Shown: positions 1 to 4,161 of the stretch, one piece after another
Position numbering within the stretch: position 1 is the stretch's first letter
Layout: each line of letters opens with the position of its first letter
NCBI GenBank assembly: GCA_001871685.1
Contig: MNVK01000095.1
Span: forward strand, 1 to 5,406
Origin: Nitrospirae bacterium CG1_02_44_142
GTDB lineage: Bacteria > Nitrospirota > Thermodesulfovibrionia > Thermodesulfovibrionales > UBA1546
Length of the DNA stretch: 5,406 nucleotides
Reading direction: 5' to 3'
Notes under the pieces: model-generated
What the model was told of the DNA's origin: nothing
Database searches by the model: none
The model's input: only the letters and a program-made list of their open reading frames with translations
Translations under genes and position numbers: made by a program

Positions 1-432
1 AGCTCTGACGACAAAGAAAAGACATTTGTTAATGCGCTCGGCGGCTCACAGCATTATACTTATGTCTATGAGTATCGTGCAGCATCAGCTACGAGCTCAA
101 ATACGAGCTCAAATACAGGTACAGGACTCGCCAACACACAGTATATAAGGCTTGGCGTAAATGGAGACCTTACAAAGGACCTGAATCTTAATGTAAATCT
201 ATACAGGCTCAGGGCTGTAAAGGCCGCTGTTGCCGCCGGCTACGACTACCGGGCAGGAACATCCAAAAATATCGGTAGCGAGCTTGACGCAAAGATAACC
301 TACAAGCTGGACAAGAACCTCGTTTACTTTGTAGAGGGCGGTTATCTCTGGACAGGCAAATTCTATGATTCAGCAACTGTAGCAGCAGACGACGCATACG
401 CAGTAAGACACGGAATCACACTCAACTTCTAA
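1..432 (+). CDS. Outer-membrane beta-barrel (porin-like) protein, C-terminal 143 residues
   Basis: Frame 1 is open from the window edge to TAA at 430-432, so the N-terminus and signal peptide lie outside. The visible part alternates short polar loops with amphipathic strands, for example residues 47-57, 61-70, 92-102 and 107-117 (LVYFVEGGYLW). The chain ends in HGITLNF, and a C-terminal Phe preceded by alternating hydrophobics is the usual signal for BAM-dependent insertion of outer-membrane barrels. The 92-121 region resembles the alginate-export/porin-like barrels common in environmental diderms; that family link is from memory and moderate. A low-complexity TSSN-TSSN loop (residues 31-38) comes from a 12-bp tandem repeat. 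The last 14 codons are the segment copied downstream in R2-R4, so this gene or a close paralogue is the source of the repeats. The transported substrate cannot be told. Confidence 0.8.
   Translation, partial: SSDDKEKTFVNALGGSQHYTYVYEYRAASATSSNTSSNTGTGLANTQYIRLGVNGDLTKDLNLNVNLYRLRAVKAAVAAGYDYRAGTSKNIGSELDAKITYKLDKNLVYFVEGGYLWTGKFYDSATVAADDAYAVRHGITLNF
91..114 (+). repeat. 12-bp tandem duplication in the barrel gene
   Basis: ACGAGCTCAAAT occurs twice back to back (91-102, 103-114) and adds the in-frame residues TSSN twice. It lies in a Ser/Thr/Asn/Gly-rich stretch that is probably a surface loop. A slippage-prone in-frame repeat in a loop can vary in copy number without breaking the barrel. 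Confidence 0.8.
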
Positions 433-510
433 ATTAACCCCACCTCCTATCTCCTCCCCTTAAATTAAGGGGAGGAAGGGAGGGGTTAATGCGTGATGCG
501 TGAAAGACTT
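388..510 (+). repeat. Repeat copy R1: native barrel-gene 3' end plus palindrome (divergent copy)
   Basis: This is the copy still attached to its gene. From 397 it matches R2-R4 over the 36 bases to the stop codon with one substitution (AAC for AGC, Asn for Ser in the second-last codon). The match continues upstream into 388-396 only in R2, with one change. After the stop it diverges: the palindrome is a different variant, and 490-503 holds a 7-bp tandem repeat (TGCGTGA twice) absent from the others. Homology resumes at AAAGACTTAAAAGGGCG, which matches the AAAGAACT plus terminator lead-in of R2 and R3. Confidence 0.85.
436..487. repeat. C/G-rich interspersed palindrome, variant 1
   Basis: The element runs from AACCCC to GGGGTT. 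Its core arms are CCTCCCCTTAA (453-463) and TTAAGGGGAGG (465-475), with partly complementary outer arms. It lies between the barrel stop codon and the terminator. Related variants sit at 1151-1196, 1830-1875 and 2705-2750, and a further one inside a coding region at 2393-2440. Such elements behave like REP or small palindromic repeats scattered around a genome. It lacks a T-tract, so it is not itself a classical terminator, although the RNA could fold and protect the 3' end. Confidence 0.8.
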
Positions 511-548
511 AAAAGGGCGTCCCGAGCAGCTCGGGGCGCCTTTTTTTT
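511..548 (+). terminator. Rho-independent terminator T1
   Basis: An 11-bp G/C-rich stem (GGCGTCCCGAG 516-526 with CTCGGGGCGCC 530-540, one G-U pair) encloses a 3-base loop. It is preceded by AAAA and followed by eight T (541-548). It should end barrel-gene transcription. Nearly the same hairpin recurs as T2 and T3. Confidence 0.9.
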
Positions 549-550
549 AT

Positions 551-580
551 TTGTAAACTATTTCTCTTTTATGCTATCCT
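551..580 (+). promoter_or_regulatory. Promoter of cargo 1 (extended -10)
   Basis: TTGTAA (551-556), an 18-base spacer and TATCCT (575-580) preceded by TGC (572-574, extended -10). The -35 starts two bases after the terminator T-tract, the same spacing seen for the promoters at 1242 and 1921. The predicted start of transcription is near 587, giving a leader of about 13 bases that begins at the Shine-Dalgarno sequence. Confidence 0.6.
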
Positions 581-599
581 TTAGCAAGGAGGGCAAACA

Positions 600-818
600 A
601 TGGTGGTTATAAGGTTTAAAACTCATGGCGATGAAGTAAACGGATATTATCTTCTTGCTTTAAAAGGCACTATCCGCGGACTTAGAGACAAATTATACGA
701 GATAAACGATTTCATGCTTAAATATCTTGATGCTGAAAACATTAAATATGAAATAGTAGAAAAGGATGTTCTGAGTGAGACTGAAAAGATTCGAAATACT
801 CCTGCCATTGCTGTATAA
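600..818 (+). CDS. Small conserved-looking hypothetical protein, first gene of cargo 1
   Basis: 72 residues from ATG 600. The start is well supported by AAGGAGGG at 586-593, six bases upstream. The protein is soluble, with a beta-rich N-terminus (VVIRFKTHGDEVNGYYLL), a central helix (about residues 25-47, KGTIRGLRDKLYEINDFML) and a final strand before a charged tail. There is no signal peptide or membrane segment. I do not recognise a named family, though the look is of a genuine short protein and not a shadow frame: strong ribosome site, own promoter, balanced composition. It overlaps the next gene by 44 bases in another frame, which implies translational coupling and a joint function. A two-gene toxin-antitoxin or regulator pair is conceivable from context only. 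Confidence 0.7.
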   Translation: MVVIRFKTHGDEVNGYYLLALKGTIRGLRDKLYEINDFMLKYLDAENIKYEIVEKDVLSETEKIRNTPAIAV

Positions 819-1089
819 TGACGGTAAAAAAACCGAAAAAGAAAAATTCCTACTTACACATAAAGAACTTGCAGATAAGTTTGGCGCAACCACAACAGAT
901 TCAACAAAGATTGTTGGACACTGGATTTATCAGAATCAGCTTTATGAGGATAAATTGATAAGAATTATCATTGATGTTCCTGAATCAGAGGGTAGTGAAA
1001 TATTTTTTAGACGATACAAAGAAGTGTTAAAGGAAAGATTTAAACAAATAGACATATGGATTACGAGTTATGAGATTGATGTGATTTAA
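775..1089 (+). CDS. Hypothetical protein, second gene of cargo 1
   Basis: 104 residues from GTG 775, preceded by AGGA (763-766) at an 8-base spacing. No ATG lies near the predicted N-terminus, and GTG places the conserved-looking start (RLKRFEILLPLLYNDGK) right at the beginning. It is a soluble alpha/beta protein. A strand at residues 5-13 is followed by a Lys/Glu-rich helix, a 'KFGATTTDSTKIVGHW' segment, a strand 'LIRIIIDVP' (about 61-69), then a long helix and closing strand (RYKEVLKERFKQIDIWITSYEI). I recall similar unnamed proteins in environmental genomes but can assign no function. Seen directly: the overlap with the upstream gene and enclosure between R1 and R2. Inferred: the two genes move and act as one unit. 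Confidence 0.7.
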   Translation: MRLKRFEILLPLLYNDGKKTEKEKFLLTHKELADKFGATTTDSTKIVGHWIYQNQLYEDKLIRIIIDVPESEGSEIFFRRYKEVLKERFKQIDIWITSYEIDVI

Positions 1090-1099
1090 TAAGACTCAA

Positions 1100-1204
1100 G
1101 ACGATGCATACGCAGTAAGACACGGAATCACACTCAGCTTCTAATACTAAAACCCCTCCTTGCTCCTCCCCTTTGTAAGGGGAGGATGGGCGGGGTAAAG
1201 AACT
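1100..1204 (+). repeat. Repeat copy R2: detached barrel-gene 3' end plus palindrome
   Basis: The segment 1100-1144 reads in frame as DDAYAVRHGITLSF and a stop, the C-terminus of the barrel protein, but no gene body precedes it; the cargo 1 gene ends 11 bases upstream. It is thus a gene-end remnant. The core 1109-1204 (96 bp) is identical by eye to 1788-1883 and 2663-2758. It includes the palindrome 1151-1196 (arms around CTCCCCTTTGTAAGGGGAG) and ends in AAAGAACT. R2 keeps nine more bases of barrel homology (1100-1108) than R3 and R4. Confidence 0.92.
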
Positions 1205-1205
1205 C

Positions 1206-1239
1206 AAAGGGCGTCCCGAGCAGTTCGGGACGCCCTTTT
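1206..1239 (+). terminator. Rho-independent terminator T2
   Basis: A perfect 14-bp stem (AAAGGGCGTCCCGA 1206-1219 with TCGGGACGCCCTTT 1225-1238) and a 5-base loop, ending in TTTT (1236-1239). The stem is the same as in T1 and T3 except for the loop-proximal bases. The A and T ends make it potentially bidirectional. It closes cargo 1. Confidence 0.9.
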
Positions 1240-1241
1240 AA

Positions 1242-1271
1242 TTGTGTTTTACAACTTTGTTATGCTATTTT
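1242..1271 (+). promoter_or_regulatory. Promoter of cargo 2 (hicBA)
   Basis: TTGTGT (1242-1247), an 18-base spacer and TATTTT (1266-1271) with TGC just before it (1263-1265). An alternative -10, TATGCT (1261-1266), overlaps it. The geometry relative to the preceding terminator equals that of the cargo 1 and cargo 3 promoters. The predicted transcription start is at about 1278, the A of the hicB ATG, so the message would be leaderless. No clear operator palindrome is seen for HicB autorepression. Confidence 0.55.
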
Positions 1272-1277
1272 ATGAAT

Positions 1278-1562
1278 ATGCAAGCAAACGAGTTTGTTTT
1301 TACAGGTATTGTATATAAAGAGAAAGAAAGATATTCATCCCTTTGCCCTGAGCTTGATATAGCATCAGAAGGTGAGAAGCCTGATAAAGCCGCAACAAAT
1401 TTACTTGAGGCAGTTACGCTTTATCTTGAAACAGCAATCGAGGCAAATCTTCCTTATCTCCGCCCTATCCCGCAAGATGAAGACCCAAGAATAACAAATC
1501 CTGAATCTGTCATAAAAACCTTTAACCTGAAGGTAGATTTTCAGATAAAGGCTTATGCCTAA
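1278..1562 (+). CDS. hicB: HicB-family antitoxin
   Basis: 94 residues from ATG 1278. The reading frame extends to TTG 1242 and has an ATG at 1272, but both lie in or right after the promoter -10 element, so 1278 is preferred. The N-terminal half matches the HicB (UPF0150) partial RNase H-like fold: FTGIVYKEKERYSSLCPELDIASEG (start residue 8), with the hallmark C-P-E-L-D at 23-27, followed by 'KAATNLLEAVTLYLE'. In known systems HicB binds and blocks HicA and often represses its own promoter through a C-terminal HTH or ribbon-helix-helix domain. Here the C-terminus (about residues 60-94) is short and shows no obvious DNA-binding motif. The order hicB then hicA, with an 8-base overlap, is the reverse of the E. 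coli hicAB order but is common elsewhere. Confidence 0.88.
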   Translation: MQANEFVFTGIVYKEKERYSSLCPELDIASEGEKPDKAATNLLEAVTLYLETAIEANLPYLRPIPQDEDPRITNPESVIKTFNLKVDFQIKAYA

Positions 1563-1773
1563 ATCTCCTGCCGTAAAGCCCCGCGAAGTCATAAAAGTTT
1601 TAGAAAATATCGGTTTTCACAAAGTCAGGCAGAAAGGAAGCCATTTGCAGATGAAGCGGGGCAATCTTTTGGTAACAGTTCCTATCCATTCTGGCGATAT
1701 AAACAGGGGCACTTTAAAGTCTATTCTTCGTCAGGCGAAGTTAAACATTGATGAGTTTTTAAATCTATTATAG
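1555..1773 (+). CDS. hicA: HicA-family mRNA interferase toxin
   Basis: 72 residues, the usual HicA size. The dsRBD-like fold is recognisable: helix 1 'PREVIKVLENIGF', then 'QKGSH' with the presumed catalytic His30, a strand, and the conserved 'TVPIHSGDINRGTLKSIL' (residues 41-58) leading into the last helix. HicA toxins bind and cleave mRNA and tmRNA, arresting growth until HicB neutralises them. The start ATG at 1555 lies inside the last codons of hicB (ATGCCTAA overlap), and AAAGG at 1547-1551 is only three bases away, so translation is probably coupled to hicB. All key positions look intact, so the toxin is likely active. It lies between R2 and R3 with its own promoter and terminator. Confidence 0.92.
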   Translation: MPKSPAVKPREVIKVLENIGFHKVRQKGSHLQMKRGNLLVTVPIHSGDINRGTLKSILRQAKLNIDEFLNLL

Positions 1774-1787
1774 ATTTTTACAATAGA

Positions 1788-1883
1788 TACGCAGTAAGAC
1801 ACGGAATCACACTCAGCTTCTAATACTAAAACCCCTCCTTGCTCCTCCCCTTTGTAAGGGGAGGATGGGCGGGGTAAAGAACT
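1788..1883 (+). repeat. Repeat copy R3: detached barrel-gene 3' end plus palindrome
   Basis: These 96 bases are identical by eye to the cores of R2 and R4. They encode YAVRHGITLSF and a stop (1821-1823) with no gene in front, and contain the palindrome at 1830-1875. The left edge is abrupt: upstream of TACGCAG only one or two chance bases match the other copies. The hicA stop codon is 14 bases upstream. Confidence 0.92.
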
Positions 1884-1884
1884 C

Positions 1885-1918
1885 AAGGGCGTCCCGAGCT
1901 GCTCGGGACGCCCTTTTT
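1885..1918 (+). terminator. Rho-independent terminator T3
   Basis: AAGGGCGTCCCGAGC (1885-1899) and GCTCGGGACGCCCTT (1901-1915) are perfectly complementary around one base. The physical loop would open a few of these pairs. Five T follow (1914-1918). It ends hicBA transcription. Its loop sequence differs from T1 and T2 while the outer stem is conserved. Confidence 0.9.
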
Positions 1919-1920
1919 AT

Positions 1921-1949
1921 TTGACAAATTTTACCTTTCTTGCTAAATT
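1921..1949 (+). promoter_or_regulatory. Promoter of cargo 3
   Basis: Consensus TTGACA (1921-1926), a 17-base spacer and TAAATT (1944-1949) preceded by TGC (extended -10). It is the strongest of the three array promoters and again starts two bases past the terminator T-tract. The predicted start of transcription is near 1956, three bases before the ATG. Confidence 0.75.
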
Positions 1950-1958
1950 CAAAGTATC

Positions 1959-2156
1959 ATGAAGCATAGAGAAAGAAGAAAAGAAATTGGCAAGATGTTT
2001 GTGGATGTTGCCAAGTACTTGATAACCGCTGTATTTGTTGGACGACTCTTTACAGAAGGGTTGACCTTTAAAATGGGAATCTTTGCATTAGCTGCTGTGG
2101 CAATTATTATTTTGATTGGGTTTTACACAATACCACCAGAGAAGGAGGAAGAATAA
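1959..2156 (+). CDS. Small two-helix membrane protein
   Basis: 65 residues from ATG 1959. There is no Shine-Dalgarno sequence, and the promoter places the transcript start about three bases upstream, so it looks leaderless. A basic N-terminus (KHRERRKEIGK) is followed by two hydrophobic segments, about residues 14-33 and 38-58, and an acidic tail (PPEKEEE). By the positive-inside rule the N-terminus is probably cytoplasmic, and with two passes so is the tail. I do not recognise a named family. It is followed at once by a 33-aa membrane peptide whose ribosome site lies within the acidic-tail codons, so the two are likely made together. A role in the inner membrane is all that can be said. Confidence 0.72.
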   Translation: MKHRERRKEIGKMFVDVAKYLITAVFVGRLFTEGLTFKMGIFALAAVAIIILIGFYTIPPEKEEE

Positions 2157-2157
2157 A

Positions 2158-2259
2158 ATGGATGTATTCTATGTGATTCTCATAGGAACCATACTCATCG
2201 GGTTGATATTTCTTGCAATCTCCATTGCAGAAGACAGAAGAGAAAAGAAAAAACATTAA
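2158..2259 (+). CDS. 33-residue single-helix membrane miniprotein
   Basis: ATG 2158 to TAA 2257-2259. It encodes MDVFYVILIGTILIGLIFLA followed by ISIAEDRREKKKH. A single membrane helix covers about residues 3-23, with a strongly charged, mostly basic C-terminus that should stay in the cytoplasm. AAGGAGG (2142-2148) nine bases upstream is an excellent ribosome site. Its placement one base after the stop of the 65-aa gene is typical of a real translated pair. Single-pass miniproteins of this kind often modulate a larger membrane partner. The natural candidates are its two array neighbours, which is inference only. Confidence 0.7.
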   Translation: MDVFYVILIGTILIGLIFLAISIAEDRREKKKH

Positions 2260-2325
2260 AAAAGCAAACATAAACATCCTTAGAATTAGGAATTTTATTC
2301 ACCCTGAAGAGCAAAGGAGTTTTAA

Positions 2326-2652
2326 ATGCAGGTTGCTGAAATTGAGCTTTACGAGATTCTAAAAGAAAAGATTGGCGACAAAGAAGCCAAGACAACCCCC
2401 CTTACTTCCCCCCTTGATAAGGGGGGACATAGGGGGGTTGAGTATGTTGAAGCTAAAGTTGAAAAAAAGTTTGAAGAAAAAAAAGACGTCCTGGCTACTA
2501 AGGAAGACATAAGCCTGCTTAAAATTGAAATTGAACAGGTTAAAACGGATATGCAGAAAATGAAAGCTGACATCATTAAGTGGATGTTTATTTTCTGGGC
2601 AGGGCAGATAGGCGCGTTAATAGCTATATTGCAGATATTTTTTCGCAAGTAA
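2326..2652 (+). CDS. Coiled-coil protein with C-terminal membrane anchor, interrupted by a palindrome
   Basis: 108 residues from ATG 2326, supported by AAAGGAG (2313-2319) six bases upstream. The N-terminal 22 residues are helical (MQVAEIELYEILKEKIGDKE). Residues 23-38 are a low-complexity insert made by a 48-bp palindrome. Residues 39-85 form a charged heptad-like coiled coil (EEKKDVLATKEDISLLKIEI), and residues 86-106 a single membrane helix (WMFIFWAGQIGALIAILQIF) with only RK after it. This resembles the DUF1640/CCDC90-like coiled-coil, tail-anchored proteins, which bacteria often carry in several copies beside mobile or accessory genes; the family assignment is from memory. Without the insert, EAK would join VEYVEAKVEKKF smoothly, giving one continuous helix. 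It is separated by 66 bases from the miniproteins and probably shares their transcript. No terminator follows it in the window. Confidence 0.78.
   Translation: MQVAEIELYEILKEKIGDKEAKTTPLTSPLDKGGHRGVEYVEAKVEKKFEEKKDVLATKEDISLLKIEIEQVKTDMQKMKADIIKWMFIFWAGQIGALIAILQIFFRK
2393..2440. repeat. In-frame palindromic repeat inside a coding region
   Basis: The outer arms CAACCCCCC (2393-2401) and GGGGGGTTG (2432-2440) flank inner arms around CCCCCCTTGATAAGGGGGG. The element is about 48 bp, 16 codons, and free of stops in the reading frame used, encoding TTPLTSPLDKGGHRGV. It is related in design to the palindromes after the barrel gene ends but is a different, C6/G6-rich variant. The same 'PLDKGG' peptide style is known from palindromic repeats that have invaded genes in several bacterial groups. 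Confidence 0.85.
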
Positions 2653-2662
2653 GGCCTACACT

Positions 2663-2758
2663 TACGCAGTAAGACACGGAATCACACTCAGCTTCTAATA
2701 CTAAAACCCCTCCTTGCTCCTCCCCTTTGTAAGGGGAGGATGGGCGGGGTAAAGAACT
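2663..2758 (+). repeat. Repeat copy R4: barrel-gene 3' end plus palindrome, without terminator
   Basis: The 96-bp core is identical by eye to R2 and R3 (stop codon 2696-2698, palindrome 2705-2750, end at AAAGAACT). Beyond that point R2 and R3 continue into a terminator, but here the sequence switches to GTTGTATAATAAATG and the phosphorylase gene. The left edge is again abrupt at TACGCAG, 10 bases after the coiled-coil gene's stop. R4 forms the right border of the array. Confidence 0.92.
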
Positions 2759-2762
2759 GTTG

Positions 2763-2768
2763 TATAAT
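2763..2768 (+). promoter_or_regulatory. Consensus -10 element before the phosphorylase gene
   Basis: TATAAT matches the consensus exactly, but no -35 box exists at the right distance: that region is occupied by the G-rich right arm of the R4 palindrome (2739-2750). A transcript started here would begin near 2775, eight bases before ATG 2783. Either this is a weak or activator-dependent promoter, or the gene is mostly read through from cargo 3. Confidence 0.45.
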
Positions 2769-2782
2769 AAATGACTATTTTT

Positions 2783-4120
2783 ATGCGCGCATACGACATC
2801 ATAAAGAAAAAACGCGACGGAGCAGAACTTTCAAGGGAAGAGCTCTCGTTCCTAATCAGCGCATACCTCTCCAATAAAATCCCCGATTATCAGATGTCTT
2901 CTTTTTTAATGGCTGTTTATTTCAGGGGCATGACAGACGCCGAGACAATTGCTTTAACCGAACTGATGCTTGCTTCAGGCAGCAGGCTGGATTTTTCCGA
3001 TATCTCAACCCCCAAGGTTGATAAACACTCAACAGGCGGAGTTGGCGATAAGACAAGCATAATACTTGCTCCTCTCATCGCTGCGATGAACGTAAAAGTC
3101 CCGATGATAGCAGGCAGAGGGCTCGGACACACAGGAGGGACCATTGACAAGCTTGAGTCTATTCCCGGGCTCAGGACAGACCTCTCAATAAAAGAATTTA
3201 AAGATAATGTTAAGGGCCTTGGTTTTTCCATAATAAGCCAGACGGATGAAATTGCGCCGGCTGATAAAAAACTTTATAGCCTGAGAGATGTTACTGCTAC
3301 GGTGGAGTCAATCCCGCTGATTGCGGCAAGCATCATGTCAAAGAAGCTTGCAGAAGGCCTTGGCGGGCTTGTGCTGGACGTCAAAGTCGGCAAGGGCGCA
3401 TTTATGAAAAATATCCGTGATGCAGGAAAACTTGCAAGTACCATGGTCCACATAGGCAATGCGATGGGAGTAAAGACAATAGCGGTTCTTACGGGCATGA
3501 ATCAGCCGCTTGGAAAGACCATCGGAAACGGGCTTGAGATTAAGGAATGCATCTCGGCATTAAGAGGAAAGATGCCGGATGATTTAAAAGAGGTGGTTCT
3601 TACGCTCGGGGCCTGGATGGTTTATATAGCCGGCTGCGTTACAGAAGAGGCAGAGGCGCCCCGGCTCTCAGAGCGTATGCTGATGGCATATAAACTAAAA
3701 CTTATAGACTTCATTGAGAATGGCGGCGCTTTTAAAAAATTTGTTGAATTTGTTGACGCCCAATACGGCGACCCCGGGGTTGCTTTTAAGCCTGATATGA
3801 TTCCATCCGCAGCAAGAGTAAAAGAGATAAGGATTCCCGCTAAGGGCTATATACAGGAGATGGACGCTGAAAAAGCAGGCATTGCGTCTATGCTTCTGGG
3901 CGCAGGCAGACAGCAGGCCGGAGACAGGATTGACCATTCCGCAGGCATAGTTTTAAATAAGAAAACAGGGGATTACATAACTCCGGATGAGCCTGTTGCA
4001 ATGTTTCATTACAATGACGAGACACACATAAATGAAGCAGAGGAAATTTTTATTTCAGGCCTTCAGGTCGGCGATATTCCACCTGATAAGAAACCGGTGA
4101 TAATTGATGTGGTTATATAA
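2783..4120 (+). CDS. deoA: Thymidine/pyrimidine-nucleoside phosphorylase
   Basis: 445 residues, full family length (DeoA about 440, Pdp about 433). It catalyses phosphorolysis of thymidine or uridine to the free base and (deoxy)ribose-1-phosphate in cytoplasmic nucleoside salvage. The start ATG 2783 gives the typical MRAYDIIKKKRDG opening; an in-frame ATG at 2771 adds only MTIF and lies at or before the likely transcript start. Order: small alpha domain (about 1-65) with 'IPDYQMSSFLMAVYFRGMT', phosphate loop KHSTGGVGDKTS (81-92), family signature AGRGLGHTGGTIDKLE (110-125), and base-binding Arg168, Ser183 and Lys187 (LYSLRDVTATVESIPLIAAS, then IMSKK), equivalent to R171/S186/K190 of the E. 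coli enzyme. The C-terminal alpha/beta domain is complete through 'DEPVAMFHYNDE'. No catalytic residue appears lost. Thymidine versus general pyrimidine specificity cannot be decided, so the symbol is provisional. No Shine-Dalgarno sequence is seen. Confidence 0.95.
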   Translation: MRAYDIIKKKRDGAELSREELSFLISAYLSNKIPDYQMSSFLMAVYFRGMTDAETIALTELMLASGSRLDFSDISTPKVDKHSTGGVGDKTSIILAPLIAAMNVKVPMIAGRGLGHTGGTIDKLESIPGLRTDLSIKEFKDNVKGLGFSIISQTDEIAPADKKLYSLRDVTATVESIPLIAASIMSKKLAEGLGGLVLDVKVGKGAFMKNIRDAGKLASTMVHIGNAMGVKTIAVLTGMNQPLGKTIGNGLEIKECISALRGKMPDDLKEVVLTLGAWMVYIAGCVTEEAEAPRLSERMLMAYKLKLIDFIENGGAFKKFVEFVDAQYGDPGVAFKPDMIPSAARVKEIRIPAKGYIQEMDAEKAGIASMLLGAGRQQAGDRIDHSAGIVLNKKTGDYITPDEPVAMFHYNDETHINEAEEIFISGLQVGDIPPDKKPVIIDVVI

Positions 4121-4124
4121 AAAG

Positions 4125-4153
4125 TTGACAAAGGCTCTTTGAATCCATATATT
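4125..4153 (+). promoter_or_regulatory. Near-consensus sigma70-type promoter for the TPR/ABC genes
   Basis: TTGACA (4125-4130), a 17-base spacer and TATATT (4148-4153). The start of transcription is expected near 4160, two bases before ATG 4162, so the message is practically leaderless. It begins five bases after the phosphorylase stop, with no terminator between, so readthrough from upstream can add to it. Confidence 0.8.
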
Positions 4154-4161
4154 AAATAATC

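Noticed and set aside
1242..1277. Upstream TTG or ATG starts for hicB
   Set aside because: TTG 1242 is the -35 box itself and ATG 1272 directly follows the -10 element, so neither should be transcribed. HicB homology begins after 1278.
2349..2648. Minus-strand open frame opposite the coiled-coil gene
   Set aside because: It is the antisense shadow of a gene with a good ribosome site, and its Cys/Ser-rich translation has no family resemblance. The same holds for the other minus-strand frames across the phosphorylase, TPR and transporter genes.
397..2758. CRISPR array (regular direct repeats with unique spacers)
   Set aside because: The repeats are 96 bp or more and encode a gene end. The 'spacers' are 580-780 bp with complete genes, and no cas gene is present.
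1100..2758. Integron attC sites
   Set aside because: The repeats contain an imperfect palindrome, but I see no paired RYYYAAC/GTTRRRY core sites, and the repeat starts inside barrel-protein codons. No integron integrase is in the window.
1109..2758. The 96-bp repeat as a simple MITE or insertion sequence
   Set aside because: Its ends (TACGCAG and AAGAACT) are not inverted repeats of each other, no target-site duplication is apparent, and part of it is real coding sequence in R1.
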